Source of the DNA: Aromatoleum diolicum
Lineage (GTDB): Bacteria; Pseudomonadota; Gammaproteobacteria; Burkholderiales; Rhodocyclaceae
Direction of reading: 5' to 3'
DNA length: 64,000 bases
Assembly (NCBI RefSeq): GCF_012910955.1
Contig: NZ_WTVQ01000004.1
Coordinates: forward strand, 1 to 64,000
The position numbers were made by a program, and so were the translations under genes. Below, piece after piece: positions 36,001 to 44,187 of the stretch (the stretch's first letter is position 1; the number at the start of each line of letters is the position of its first letter). A model generated the notes under the pieces. It saw only the letters and a program-made list of their open reading frames with translations. It made no database searches and was not told the origin of the DNA.

Positions 36001-36257
36001 GAAAAGCCGCGCACGACCTTGGCCTTGGGCACCGCGAGCAGCGCGGTCGTCAGCGGGTAGGTGACCTGGTCCTCGACGACTTGCGGCGCCTGGCCGGGGT
36101 AGTCGGCATAGACGATCACCTGCACATCGGAGAGATCCGGCAGCGCATCCACCGGCGTGTTCTTCAGCGCATAGAGGCCCGCGGCGCTGACAAACAGCGT
36201 CGCCAGCAGCACCAGGAACACGTTGCGTGCCGACCAGTCGATGAGGCGGTTGAGCAT
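33066..36257 (-). CDS. cusA: Copper/silver RND efflux pump CusA
   Basis: Heavy-metal RND transporter, 1063 residues, exporting Cu+/Ag+ from periplasm or cytoplasm with CusB and CusC. The first helix and PVDALPDLSDVQVIV are typical of the HME family, and IGAMVDAAIVMIENAHKRLE is the helix 4 signature with the proton-relay acids. NEGTLFYMPASLPGMS and KARIDMLSTGIRTPIGVKV match the methionine-bearing cleft regions of E. coli CusA, supporting monovalent copper/silver rather than zinc/cobalt. Last gene of cusC-cusB-cusA. A GC-rich hairpin spacer of 155 bases separates it from cusB. Confidence 0.93.
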   Translation of the reverse strand: MLNRLIDWSARNVFLVLLATLFVSAAGLYALKNTPVDALPDLSDVQVIVYADYPGQAPQVVEDQVTYPLTTALLAVPKAKVVRGFSMFGASYVYVIFEDGTDIYWARSRVLEYLSSAAGRMPAGVAPQIGPDATGVGWVYQYALTGKDRSLAELRSLQDWYVRYQLTKAQGVAEVASLGGFVREYQVTVDPHRLATYGIPLERVAQVIRASNRDVGGRVVELAETEYMVRGRGYLRNAQDIAELVLKSEGGTPVLVRDVARVEMVPAERRGIAELNGEGEVASGIVMARFGQNALEVIANVKTKIAEISAGLPEGTSIVPVYDRSTLIERAIANLKWTLIEESLIVAAVCIIFLMHVRSALVAIITLPIGILIAFIAMRSLDLGSNIMSLGGIAIAIGAMVDAAIVMIENAHKRLEQLHQLKPEGTSPSERAEAMIRACKEVGPALFFSLLIITVSFLPVFTLEGQEGRMFSPLAFTKTFAMAGAALLSVTLVPVLMMLFIRGRIMPEAKNPVNRFLIWTYRPIIAAVMRHRWLTIAAALASMAITIYPANRIGAEFMPTLNEGTLFYMPASLPGMSVTKAAELLATTDRIIKTFPEVESVYGKAGRATTATDPAPLEMFETIINLKPESDWRPGMTTDKLIAEMDAALKFPGLANSWTMPIKARIDMLSTGIRTPIGVKVFGKDLAVIERVAREIEATVRDVPGTTSAYAERVTGGFYLDIVPDRAQLARYGITVDDFLMVVATALGGEPVTTTVEGLERYNVAVRYPRDLRDDPRRIAAEVFVPLPGGGNLPLGQLAKVALTKGAPAIRTENALLAAYVFVDIRDRDIGSYVADARRAVAEKVSFPPGYYATWSGQFEYMERAKEKLAVVVPLTLAIIFLLLYLNFRRLTETLIVMLSVPFALVGGIWLMWWLDYNMSVAVAVGFIALAGVAAETGVVMLIYLDHAWEAAKAKRTAEGRQPDATDLYHAIMEGAVERVRPKMMTVVAIIAGLLPIMWGSGTGSEVMSRIAAPMVGGMLSSTVLTLGVIPAIYALVKEWRLKRGLEQAIAQPAVEQTSLLPG

Positions 36258-36412
36258 GTCAGGCCTCCCGCTGGGCCGCCCCGAGGGAGGCCTGCGCCCC
36301 CTCGGGGGGGTGAGGCAGGGGTTTCACGGCGTACTGCGCCGTGCCTGCCGAACGGGCCGGCTGTGCAAAGCCGGCCCTTCGCGAACTCGCAGAGCGTGGG
36401 GGTTGTTTCATC
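36258..36412. repeat. GC-rich inverted repeat spacer between cusB and cusA
   Basis: Perfect nine-base arms AGGCCTCCC (36261-36269) and GGGAGGCCT (36285-36293), followed by a C tract and a G run (GCGCCCCCTCGGGGGGG). It may damp expression of cusA relative to cusB or stabilise the upstream mRNA. A similar GC-rich block lies after cusF (~39375-39412). Confidence 0.6.
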
Positions 36413-37981
36413 TCAGTGGCCTTTGTGGTCGGCCGCTGCGGCGGGCGCGATGCGTGTCACCGCGAATTCGCCGGGTGCGCGCTGCTCGAACTCGAAGCGG
36501 ATGGCGCTGCCCGGGGCGACCCCCTTGGCGACGTCGGGGGATGCCAGCGCGAAGTCCATCGTCATCGCCGGCCACTGCAGTGCGGGAATCTCGCCGTGGG
36601 TGATGCTGACGCTGCCGGCGGCGGTATCGATGGCGTCGAGCGTGCCTTCGCCCGAGTACGCTGTGGTGTCGGTGGCGCCATCCTTGCCGGCGGTGAAGCT
36701 CGCGAGCGCGGCGCGCAGGTTGCTTTCGGCGTCGATGAGGAAGTTCGCCGACACGACCACGCGATCGCCGGCGGCGACGCCTTCGAGGATCTCGATGTGC
36801 TCGGTGCCGCGCCGGCCGACGGTGACGGGCTTCGGCACGAAGCGGCCTTCGCCCTGCGCGAGCAGCACGACCTGGCGTTCGCCGCTGTCGATCAGCGCCG
36901 AGGCGGGCACCGTCAGCGCCGGCGCGGTCGTGCCGGTGGCGACTTCGGCATGCGCGAACAGGCCGGGGCGCAGCAGGTTCCCGGGATTGGCGAGTTCGAG
37001 GCGCATCTGCGTGGTGCGCGTCGCGGCGTCGAGCGTCGGGTACAGGTAGGCGACCTTGGCGGCGAAGCTGCGTCCGGGGAAGGCGTCGAGCGTCACCGTC
37101 GCGACCTGGCCGGCCTTTACGCGTGGGAGATCGCGTTCATAGACGTCGGCGAGCACCCACACCGAGGACAGGTCGGCGATGCGGTACAGCGCCTCGCCGG
37201 GCATGAAGCGCATGCCTGCGACGGCCTTCTTTTCCAGCACGATGCCGTTGGCCGGAGACGTGAAGGTGAGCCGGCCGTTGCCGGGAGAGGTCGAGGTAGG
37301 CCGGTCGTTGCCGGCCTTGGCGCCCTCGGGCAGCTTCATCTGCCAGTTCGACACGCGTGCGCGGGTCGCGTCGGCGAGGCGCTGCGCGGCGGCGGCCGCG
37401 GCGGGATCGGTCGCGGCTTCGCGCTGCAGGCGTTCGGCGATCTGCAGTTCGGCGCCGGCCGACACGAGTTCCGGGCTATACACGGAGAACAATGGCTGGC
37501 CGCGGCGCACCGGGTCGCCGCTGGCGCTGACGTGCAGTCGTTCGATCCAGCCTTCGAAGCGCGGTGCGACGTCGACGATGCTGCGTTCGTTGATCGCGAC
37601 GCGGCCGACGACGCGCACCGGTTCGTCGAGCGTGCGCAGTTCGGCCTCGGCGGTGCGCACGCCCAGGGTCTGCAGGCGCGAGGGGCTGACCGTGACGGCG
37701 CCGCTGTCGCCGCGCCCGGCATCCTCGCCTTCGTATACGGGGATGTAGTCCATGCCCATCGAGTCCTTTTTCGGCACCGGCGAGGTGTCGGGCAGGCCCA
37801 TCGGGTTGCGGTAGTAGAGGAGCTTCTTGTCGCCGGTGGCATCGGCTGCGGGTGGCGTGGCGGTCGATCCGGCCGGGTTTGCGGCGGCCGGGGGCGCGTT
37901 GTGGGTGCCAGCCCAGTAGCCGGCGCCGAGCGCGAGAGCGACCGCGACGGCGGCGATAGTGAGTTGCGCGGCGGGTTTCAC
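36413..37981 (-). CDS. cusB: CusB adaptor fused to a CusF-like copper-binding domain
   Basis: Periplasmic adaptor of the Cus pump, 522 residues. After a membrane anchor (QLTIAAVAVALALGAGYWAG) there is a heavy-metal-binding segment LLYYRNPMGLPDTSPVPKKD with DSMGMDYIPVY, then the barrel-sandwich/hairpin/beta-barrel regions (RFEGWIERLHVSASGDPV). The last ~75 residues (GTLDAIDTAAGSVSITHGEI, WPAMTMDF) are a CusF domain with His, Trp and two Met ligands. The GTG start overlaps the cusC stop (GTGA). A longer open frame extends upstream only because it shadows cusC. Confidence 0.92.
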   Translation of the reverse strand: MKPAAQLTIAAVAVALALGAGYWAGTHNAPPAAANPAGSTATPPAADATGDKKLLYYRNPMGLPDTSPVPKKDSMGMDYIPVYEGEDAGRGDSGAVTVSPSRLQTLGVRTAEAELRTLDEPVRVVGRVAINERSIVDVAPRFEGWIERLHVSASGDPVRRGQPLFSVYSPELVSAGAELQIAERLQREAATDPAAAAAAQRLADATRARVSNWQMKLPEGAKAGNDRPTSTSPGNGRLTFTSPANGIVLEKKAVAGMRFMPGEALYRIADLSSVWVLADVYERDLPRVKAGQVATVTLDAFPGRSFAAKVAYLYPTLDAATRTTQMRLELANPGNLLRPGLFAHAEVATGTTAPALTVPASALIDSGERQVVLLAQGEGRFVPKPVTVGRRGTEHIEILEGVAAGDRVVVSANFLIDAESNLRAALASFTAGKDGATDTTAYSGEGTLDAIDTAAGSVSITHGEIPALQWPAMTMDFALASPDVAKGVAPGSAIRFEFEQRAPGEFAVTRIAPAAAADHKGH

Positions 37982-39318
37982 AATGCGTCTCCGACCAGTT
38001 TTTCGAGTTCGAACAGGGCCATGCGGGATTCGACTTCGGCCTGCAGCAGCGCCATGCGGGTGTCGACGAGCTGGCGCTCGGCTTCGAGCACGGCGTCGAA
38101 GTCGGCGCGCCCGGTCTCGAAGGCGGCGCGCGTCGCATCGCGGGTCGCCCGGGCCTGCGGCAGCAGCGTGCTGCGGATCAGGCGTTGCGTTTCCTGCCCG
38201 CTGGTGAAATTGGCGTAGGCGGCGCCGATCTCGCCGGCGAGGCGCGAGCCTGTCGCGTCGCGGCGCGCGTCGGCGGCGGCGAGCATGTGTTCGGCTTCGC
38301 GTTCGCGGGCGCGGCGCGCGGATTGCTGCAGCGGGATCATCACTTCGAACATCAGATCCCAGGACTGGCTCTCGCCACGCGGGCGGTTGTTCGTGAGACC
38401 CATCGAAAAGTCGGGGTAGCGGTCGGCCCAGGTGCGTTCGCGTTCGAGGCGCGCGGCTTCGATGCCGCGCTCGTCGGCAGTCAGTGCGGGATTCCGGGCG
38501 CGGGCACGGGCGACCAGGGCGGGTAGTTCGAGCGCCGCGGGCAGCGCGGCCGGGTCGGCCGGCGTGGCGAGCGGGGCGTCGGGCGCGCGTGCGAGCAGGC
38601 CGTTGAGCGCGGCGGCGGCGCCCCGGCGGCGCTGTTCGATGCCGACCTGTGCGAGGCGCTGGCTGGTGAGCTCGCGCTGCGCGCGCAGCACCGCCTGTTG
38701 CGGCGCCAGGCCCTGGCGGTAGCGCGCGAGCATGGCTTCTTCGAGGCCACCGAGCAGCGCGAGCGATTCGCGCGCGAGGGCGGCTTCGCGGTCGGCGGTG
38801 TAGTAGCGCAGCCAGGCGTTCTTGATTTCGGTGGCAAGATCCAGCCACGCGGCATCGAGCCCGGCCGCGGCCTGATCGGCCTTGGCGCCGGCGGCGCGGC
38901 TTTGCAGCTCGCGTTTGCCCCAGCCGGGCAGCGGCTGGATGATGCGGTAGCGGGTCTCGCCGACCTGGCCCGGGAGCAGCGTGGTGCCGCCACCGCGCAT
39001 GGTGTTGGTGAAGTCCATCAGCTCGACCTGGAAGTTCGGGTCGGGCAGCGCCCCGGCCGATTCGATGCGCTCGCGCGCCGCCGCGGTTTCCGCGCGTTGG
39101 GCGGCGAACGCCGGGTTGGTCGTGCGCGCATGGTCGAGCAGGGCGCTGACGCTCGCGCCAAGCGGTGAGGCGGGCATCGCGGCGGGATAGGAAGGGGCGA
39201 CGGGGAAAGTCTGTACGCTTTCCTGCGCACGAGCCGCAGTGCCCGAAAACACCGTGGCGGCGATCAGCACTTGTGCGATCAAGCGTGTTCCGCATGCGCC
39301 TGCGATTGACGGGGTCAT
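37978..39318 (-). CDS. cusC: CusC-like TolC-family outer membrane channel
   Basis: Outer membrane factor of 446 residues with a signal peptide (LIAQVLIAATVFSGTAARA) and no lipobox, unlike E. coli CusC. Two tandem alpha-helical/beta segments are seen, with repeated Ala/Arg/Glu-rich coiled-coil stretches (ARTTNPAFAAQRAETAAARE; ARARNPALTADERGIEAARL). First gene of the cusCBA operon, overlapping cusB by four bases. Probably opens the exit duct for the pump. Confidence 0.9.
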   Translation of the reverse strand: MTPSIAGACGTRLIAQVLIAATVFSGTAARAQESVQTFPVAPSYPAAMPASPLGASVSALLDHARTTNPAFAAQRAETAAARERIESAGALPDPNFQVELMDFTNTMRGGGTTLLPGQVGETRYRIIQPLPGWGKRELQSRAAGAKADQAAAGLDAAWLDLATEIKNAWLRYYTADREAALARESLALLGGLEEAMLARYRQGLAPQQAVLRAQRELTSQRLAQVGIEQRRRGAAAALNGLLARAPDAPLATPADPAALPAALELPALVARARARNPALTADERGIEAARLERERTWADRYPDFSMGLTNNRPRGESQSWDLMFEVMIPLQQSARRAREREAEHMLAAADARRDATGSRLAGEIGAAYANFTSGQETQRLIRSTLLPQARATRDATRAAFETGRADFDAVLEAERQLVDTRMALLQAEVESRMALFELEKLVGDAL

Positions 39319-39432
39319 TCGACGGAACTCCGGTAGAGCGTGACTTAGGTAGGTGCGAAGGCGCTTCTTCTTGTTACCCGCAAGGGGTGGCCCCCGGCGG
39401 GGGGCGGGCCGGACCCATGGCAGTCGTTTCCA

Positions 39433-39780
39433 TCACTGGGCCATTTCCAGTTGCTTGACGCTGAACACGCCGTCGACGCGTTCGGCGACGAAGCGGATTT
39501 TGTCGCCCGCCTTGACCTTGTCGAGCATCGCCGCGTCGCCTACGCGGAAAGCCATCGTCATCGCCGGCATGCCCAGGTTTTCGAGCGGGCCATGAGCGAT
39601 GGTGATCTTGCCGGCGGCCTTGTCGACCTTGCGCACGGTGCCGTCGGACATTTTCATTGCGCTGGCGGGCGCGACGTTTGCCGCGGCGACATGCTGTCCG
39701 TGGTGCCCGCTCTGCGCCAGCGCCGGGGTGGACGTCAGCGCGAACAGGCCGAGGGTCGCGACGAGGAGGGAGGTTTTCAT
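39433..39780 (-). CDS. Small periplasmic CusF-like copper-binding protein
   Basis: A 115-residue exported protein (signal MKTSLLVATLGLFALTSTPALAQ). The OB-like CusF fold shows GTVRKVDKAAGKITIAHGPL and MPAMTMAF, giving the His and two Met ligands, but the tryptophan that covers the copper in E. coli CusF is replaced (LGMPAMTM instead of WPxMTM). It precedes cusC on the same strand, separated by ~115 bases of GC-rich DNA. It may hand Cu+ to the pump alongside the CusF domain of CusB. Confidence 0.87.
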   Translation of the reverse strand: MKTSLLVATLGLFALTSTPALAQSGHHGQHVAAANVAPASAMKMSDGTVRKVDKAAGKITIAHGPLENLGMPAMTMAFRVGDAAMLDKVKAGDKIRFVAERVDGVFSVKQLEMAQ

Positions 39781-39855
39781 GGTGCGTGCTCCGTGTAGGG
39801 CCGGGGATTGCCTGCAGTATGAAAAATGGCGCCGGACAGAAACCTGACCCGAGGG

Positions 39856-39869
39856 TTACATCTTTGTAA
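39856..39869. promoter_or_regulatory. CusR/CopR-type copper box
   Basis: TTACATCTTTGTAA is a TTACA-N4-TGTAA palindrome, the form of the box bound by CusR/CopR response regulators. It lies in the 157-base gap between the divergent cusF-cusCBA and cusRS units and could control both. Confidence 0.8.
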
Positions 39870-39937
39870 TCTTGAACGGCGCCTGCCGAGGCCGGGCACA
39901 ATGCGTTCCATAGCGAGTTGGTGGCAAGGAGCCCGCG

Positions 39938-40609
39938 GTGAAGATCCTGATCGTCGAAGACGAACCCAAGACCGGCGATTATCTGCGCCAGGGCCTGGTC
40001 GAGGCCGGCTTTGTCGTCGATCTCGCGCGCGATGGCATGGATGGCCTGCATCTGGCGCTGACCGGTGATTATGACCTGATGGTACTCGACGTGATGCTGC
40101 CGGCGCTCGACGGCTGGAGTGTGCTGCAGACGGTGCGGCGCGCCGGGCAGGAACTGCCGGTGCTGTTCCTGACGGCGCGTGACCAGGTCGAGGACCGCGT
40201 GCGCGGGCTGGAACTCGGCGCCGACGACTACCTCGTGAAGCCCTTCGCGTTCTCCGAACTGCTCGCACGCGTGCGCACGCTGCTGCGCCGGGGCAAGTCG
40301 AAGGAACCCGACGTGCTGCGCGCGGCGGACCTCGAACTGGACCTGTTACGCCGCCGCGTGATGCGCGCGGGCCAGCGCATCGACCTGACGGCCAAGGAAT
40401 TCGGCCTGCTCGAACTCTTGCTGCGTCGCCAGGGCGAAGTGCTGCCGCGATCGCTGATCGCCTCGCAGGTGTGGGACATGAATTTCGACAGCGACACCAA
40501 TGTGATCGAAGTGGCGGTGCGCCGGCTGCGCGCGAAAGTCGATGACCCCTTCGAGCCCAAGCTGATCCGCACCGTGCGCGGCATGGGCTACGTGCTCGAG
40601 GCGCCGTGA
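39938..40609 (+). CDS. cusR: Heavy metal response regulator CusR
   Basis: OmpR-family response regulator of 223 residues, GTG start. [19 protein letters not shown] is the signature N-terminus of CusR/CopR/IrlR regulators; the phosphorylated aspartate is in [14 protein letters not shown] (~51). The winged helix domain ends with [20 protein letters not shown] and [12 protein letters not shown]. The box at 39856 is the presumed target. cusS follows with an overlapping start. Confidence 0.93.
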   Translation: MKILIVEDEPKTGDYLRQGLVEAGFVVDLARDGMDGLHLALTGDYDLMVLDVMLPALDGWSVLQTVRRAGQELPVLFLTARDQVEDRVRGLELGADDYLVKPFAFSELLARVRTLLRRGKSKEPDVLRAADLELDLLRRRVMRAGQRIDLTAKEFGLLELLLRRQGEVLPRSLIASQVWDMNFDSDTNVIEVAVRRLRAKVDDPFEPKLIRTVRGMGYVLEAP

Positions 40610-42102
40610 TGCCGAGGCTGTCGCTCACGCTGCGCCTGACGCTGCTGTTCGGTGCGCTCTTCGCCGCGGTGTTGCTGGGCCTGGGGGCCTACATCTCGGC
40701 GACGGTGGAGCGCCACTTCGAGGAGGGCGATCTGGTCGAATTGCACGGCAAGCTCGAGCTCGCCCGTTCGGTGCTCGCGCAGGTGCGCGACGAGGCCGAT
40801 TTCGCGAACGTCGCGCAGCAGCTCGACAGCGCGCTGGTGGGGCACCACAGCCTGTCCATTGCGGTGGTGCGCGACGGCGGCGCCGGCGAGATCCTGTTCG
40901 CGTCCTCGGGGGCCGGATTTCCGGAGCGCGTGGTCCGCGAGGCGACTGTTGCCGACGCGACGGCCTATCCGGCGGCGCGGGTGTGGGAGCAGGACGGACA
41001 CAGCTACCGCGGCGTCGTCGCGAGCGCCCGGACGGGGATTGCAGACGCGCCGGCGGCGCGCGTCGTGGTGTCGATGGATATCGAGCATCACCGCGTCTTC
41101 ATGCGCGATTTCGAGCGGTCGCTATGGCTCGCGGTGGCGCTGGCGATTGTCGCGACGGGCCTGCTCGGCGCGGTCGCGGCGCGCGGCGGTCTGGCGCCGC
41201 TGCGCAATATGGCCGAGGTCGCGCGCGGTGTCTCGACCAAGCACCTGCACGCGCGCATCGGGATGGCGGATCTGCCGGTCGAGCTCGAGGCGCTGGCGGG
41301 CGAACTGAACGCGATGATGGCGCGGCTGGAGGACGGTTTCCGCCGGCTGTCGGAGTTCTCGTCGGACATCGCGCACGAGTTGCGCACGCCGATCAGCAAC
41401 CTGATGACGCAGACGCAGGTCGCGCTGAGCCGGGCGCGCGATCCCGACGCCTGCCGCGAGATCCTGCTGTCGAACCTGGAGGAATACGAGCGGCTCGCGC
41501 GCATGATCGCCGACATGCTGTTCCTCGCGCAGGCGGACAACGGGCTGCTGCCGCGTCCCGCGGAGACGCTGGCGCTCGCCGACGAGGCGCGGGCGCTGGC
41601 GGATTTTTACGAGGCGCTGGCGGAGGAAAGGGGGCTGCGGCTGGAATTTGCGGGTGATGCGACGGTGCGCGGCGACCGCCTGATGTTGCGACGCGCGCTG
41701 TCGAATCTGTTGTCCAACGCACTGCGCCATACCGCGGCGGGAGGCACCGTGAGGATCGCGATCGACACGGTCGGCGACGGCGGCACGGGCGTGGCGCGGC
41801 TTGCGGTGAGCAATCCCGGCGAGGCTATCCCGCCCGAGCACCTGGCGCGCATCTTCGACCGTTTCCACCGCGTCGATGCGGCGCGCGCGCGGCAGAGCGA
41901 CGGCGCGGGGCTGGGCCTCGCGATCACGCGCTCGATTGTCGAGGCGCATGGCGGCCGCGTCGAGGTCGAATCCGCGCACGGCCTCACTACCTTCACGCTC
42001 CATCTGCCGCTTGCGAGCGCCGGCGCCACCGGACTTGCCGCGAATACCCGGCGCGCGGAACCTCCGCCGCCCGGCACCGACCAATTATCGTCAACCGTCT
42101 GA
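40609..42102 (+). CDS. cusS: Heavy metal sensor histidine kinase CusS
   Basis: Membrane kinase, 497 residues from ATG 40609 (a GTG one codon earlier is equally possible). Two helices (residues ~8-30 and ~167-188) bracket a periplasmic sensor domain with several histidines and acidic residues. The HAMP segment is followed by the H box SSDIAHELRTPISNL (His ~253), an N box (RRALSNLLSNALRHT) and the G box GAGLGLAITRSIVEAHGG. Overlap with cusR (TGATG). It should sense periplasmic Cu+ or Ag+. Confidence 0.92.
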   Translation: MPRLSLTLRLTLLFGALFAAVLLGLGAYISATVERHFEEGDLVELHGKLELARSVLAQVRDEADFANVAQQLDSALVGHHSLSIAVVRDGGAGEILFASSGAGFPERVVREATVADATAYPAARVWEQDGHSYRGVVASARTGIADAPAARVVVSMDIEHHRVFMRDFERSLWLAVALAIVATGLLGAVAARGGLAPLRNMAEVARGVSTKHLHARIGMADLPVELEALAGELNAMMARLEDGFRRLSEFSSDIAHELRTPISNLMTQTQVALSRARDPDACREILLSNLEEYERLARMIADMLFLAQADNGLLPRPAETLALADEARALADFYEALAEERGLRLEFAGDATVRGDRLMLRRALSNLLSNALRHTAAGGTVRIAIDTVGDGGTGVARLAVSNPGEAIPPEHLARIFDRFHRVDAARARQSDGAGLGLAITRSIVEAHGGRVEVESAHGLTTFTLHLPLASAGATGLAANTRRAEPPPPGTDQLSSTV

Positions 42103-42117
42103 AATCGAGGAATTGTC

Positions 42118-42579
42118 ATGAAGTCTCATACCCCGTCGCGTCGCCCGCTTGCCCTCATCGCGACACTCGCGCTCGCCGCGGCCTTCGCCGCGCCGGCCTT
42201 CTCCGCCGGCGACGAAGTGGTGATGTACAAGGATCCCAATTGCGGCTGCTGCGGCAAATGGGCCGAGCACATGCGCGCCGCCGGCTTCAAGGTCAAGGAA
42301 GTCAAGAGCACCGAGATGAGCACGGTGAAGCGCGAGGCGGGCGTGCCGCAGGCGCTGGGGTCGTGCCATACCGCGAAGGTCGGTGGCTATGTCGTCGAGG
42401 GCCACGTGCCAGCGGCCGACGTGAAGCGCCTGCTCGCCGAGAAGCCGAAAGTCGCAGGCATTTCCGCGCCGGGCATGCCGCAGGGTTCGCCCGGGATGGA
42501 GGGGCCGTATCCGGCCGACCGCTACGAGGTGGTGAGCTTCTCCGGCGACGGCAAGACGCGGGTATTTGCGTCGCACTGA
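42118..42579 (+). CDS. Exported DUF411 metal-binding protein
   Basis: A 153-residue periplasmic protein with signal peptide (LALIATLALAAAFAAPAFSA). VMYKDPNCGCCGKWAEHMRA holds the CxCC motif typical of DUF411 proteins, which are found in copper resistance loci; SCHTAKVGGYVVEGHVP has another Cys and His, completing a probable copper site. It begins 15 bases after cusS, so it belongs to the cusRS transcript. Confidence 0.87.
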   Translation: MKSHTPSRRPLALIATLALAAAFAAPAFSAGDEVVMYKDPNCGCCGKWAEHMRAAGFKVKEVKSTEMSTVKREAGVPQALGSCHTAKVGGYVVEGHVPAADVKRLLAEKPKVAGISAPGMPQGSPGMEGPYPADRYEVVSFSGDGKTRVFASH

Positions 42580-42621
42580 GTGCCGAGTGAGATGGGGCGG
42601 AGCGCCCCGCGGGAGCGGATC

Positions 42622-42951
42622 ATGTACAAGAGCTTCGTGGCCGCGCTCAGCGCGGTGCTTCTGTTGTCCTCCAGTGCGACGGTTGTCGCGCAGCAACCGG
42701 ACACGGTCACCGGCGACCGCGCGGGGGACATGACGGCGGATCTGGTGCTCGTGCGGCCACTGGGGATCGTCGGCACGGTGATCGGGGCGGCGGTGTTCGT
42801 CGTGTCGCTACCTTTTACGCTGCCGACCGGCTCGGCAGGGGACGCCGCACACGAACTGGTCGGCAAGCCCTTCGAATACACCTTCAACCGGCCGCTCGGC
42901 GACTTCCAGCACTGCGGGGCGGATCGCCATCCCTGCGGCAGCCGGCCGTAA
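42622..42951 (+). CDS. Small exported protein of unknown function
   Basis: A 109-residue product with signal peptide (VAALSAVLLLSSSATVVAQQ) and one further hydrophobic stretch (GIVGTVIGAAVFVVSLPFTL), followed by a C-terminal segment with two cysteines (FQHCGADRHPCGSRP). Related short proteins are sometimes labelled multidrug transporter-like, but no transporter domain is visible. GGGAG precedes ATG 42622; the earlier in-frame ATG lacks it. It lies within the cusRS-DUF411 gene string, suggesting a role at the envelope under metal stress. Confidence 0.75.
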   Translation: MYKSFVAALSAVLLLSSSATVVAQQPDTVTGDRAGDMTADLVLVRPLGIVGTVIGAAVFVVSLPFTLPTGSAGDAAHELVGKPFEYTFNRPLGDFQHCGADRHPCGSRP

Positions 42952-42956
42952 GCGTG

Positions 42957-43406
42957 ATGCGGTTCGGTTTTGTCGCCGGTATTGTCGCGACGGTGCTGCT
43001 GGCGCTGGCGGGCTGTTCCGCGCCGGCCGACGGCGGCATCGATCCCGCCAATCGCGGGCAGGTTGTGCGCGGCGAGGCGCTTTACCGCCAGCATTGCGCC
43101 GCGTGTCACGGCGCGCAGCGCGAAGGCCAGCCGGAGTGGCGCAGGCGACTGGCCAACGGACGCCTGCCGGCGCCGCCGCACGATGCGTCGGGCCACACCT
43201 GGCACCATCCGAACGAATTGCTGATCAACATCATCCGCGACGGCATGGTGCCGCCGTGGGCGCCCGACGGCTACGCGAGCGACATGCCGGCGTTTGCCGG
43301 AAAGCTCAGCGAGGAGGACATTCGCGCCGTGCTCGCGTTCATCCAGAGCAGCTGGCCGGCCGAGGTGTGGAGCGCGCGCGAGCAGATGGCGCAGCAGCGG
43401 CGCTGA
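42957..43406 (+). CDS. Lipoprotein cytochrome c (class I)
   Basis: A 149-residue monohaem cytochrome c. The lipobox LALAGC indicates membrane anchoring after cleavage. The haem motif is CAACH (~48-52), and the distal Met ligand is probably in SDMPAFAGKLSEEDI, the usual class I arrangement. GTG-ATG precedes; ATG 42957 is preferred. It starts five bases after the preceding gene, thus probably in the same operon. It may pass electrons during copper or oxidative stress; the partner is unknown. Confidence 0.87.
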   Translation: MRFGFVAGIVATVLLALAGCSAPADGGIDPANRGQVVRGEALYRQHCAACHGAQREGQPEWRRRLANGRLPAPPHDASGHTWHHPNELLINIIRDGMVPPWAPDGYASDMPAFAGKLSEEDIRAVLAFIQSSWPAEVWSAREQMAQQRR

Positions 43407-43485
43407 GCCGAAAAGTCAGGATGCCGGCATGGCCTTGGCGCTGGTATCCTTGAGCGCTTTTCCCGCTCCGGCCGGATAGTCCCCA

Positions 43486-44187
43486 ATGAACGAATCCTTC
43501 AAGCGCGGCGCCCGCGAGGGCTTCAGGCTGATGCTGCCGATGTCGGTGGGCCTCATCCCGTGGGCCATCGTCACCGGCGTGGCGATGCGCTCGAGCGGCT
43601 TGTCGGCGCTCGAGTCGATGGGCATGAACCTGATCGTGTTCGCCGGCACCGCCCAGCTCGGCACCCTGCCGCTGATCGCGTCCGGCGCACCGCTGTGGCT
43701 GATCGTGCTGACCGCGCTGGTGCTCAACCTGCGCTTCGTGATCTTCAGCGCGGCGATTGCGCCCGCTTTCCATGGCCAGTCGTGGTCGCGGCGCATCGCG
43801 TCGAGCTATCTGCTGGTCGATGGCGTGTTCATCCTGTGTTCCGAAAAGCTCTTCAATTCCGATGACCCGCAATGGCGCTGGGGCTTCTACCTCGCACCGG
43901 CGCTGTGGTGCTGGTTCGTGTGGCAGCTCGGCGGGCTGGCCGGGGTGCTCGGGGCCGGCGTGATTCCGAAGGACTGGTCGCTGGAATTCATGACGACGAT
44001 CGCGCTGACGGTGATGCTGGTGCCGATGGCGCAGCTGCGCACGATGATGGTCGCGGCGCTGGTCGGCGGGCTCGGGGCGGTGGCGCTGCGCGGCCTGCCG
44101 CTCAAGCTGGGCGTCATCGCCGGCATCGCGCTGGGCATCGCCGCGGGCTTCGCGGCCGACTGGCACGACAGGCGGGGGCAGGCATGA
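43486..44187 (+). CDS. azlC: AzlC-family branched-chain amino acid exporter, large subunit
   Basis: Membrane protein of 233 residues with about six helices, of the AzlC/YgaZ family that exports branched-chain amino acids. KRGAREGFRLMLPMSVGLIPW and MNLIVFAGTAQLGTLPLIA are characteristic. It overlaps the azlD gene by four bases (ATGA), as in most azlCD operons. Confidence 0.92.
   Translation: MNESFKRGAREGFRLMLPMSVGLIPWAIVTGVAMRSSGLSALESMGMNLIVFAGTAQLGTLPLIASGAPLWLIVLTALVLNLRFVIFSAAIAPAFHGQSWSRRIASSYLLVDGVFILCSEKLFNSDDPQWRWGFYLAPALWCWFVWQLGGLAGVLGAGVIPKDWSLEFMTTIALTVMLVPMAQLRTMMVAALVGGLGAVALRGLPLKLGVIAGIALGIAAGFAADWHDRRGQA

Noticed and set aside
34665-37049. 794-codon open frame on the plus strand
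   Set aside because: Antisense to cusA and cusB; no family motif and no ribosome site.
36413-39295. Single 960-codon CusB fusion protein
   Set aside because: The part upstream of 37981 is an out-of-frame reading of cusC; the cusB GTG overlaps the cusC stop as expected for a coupled gene.
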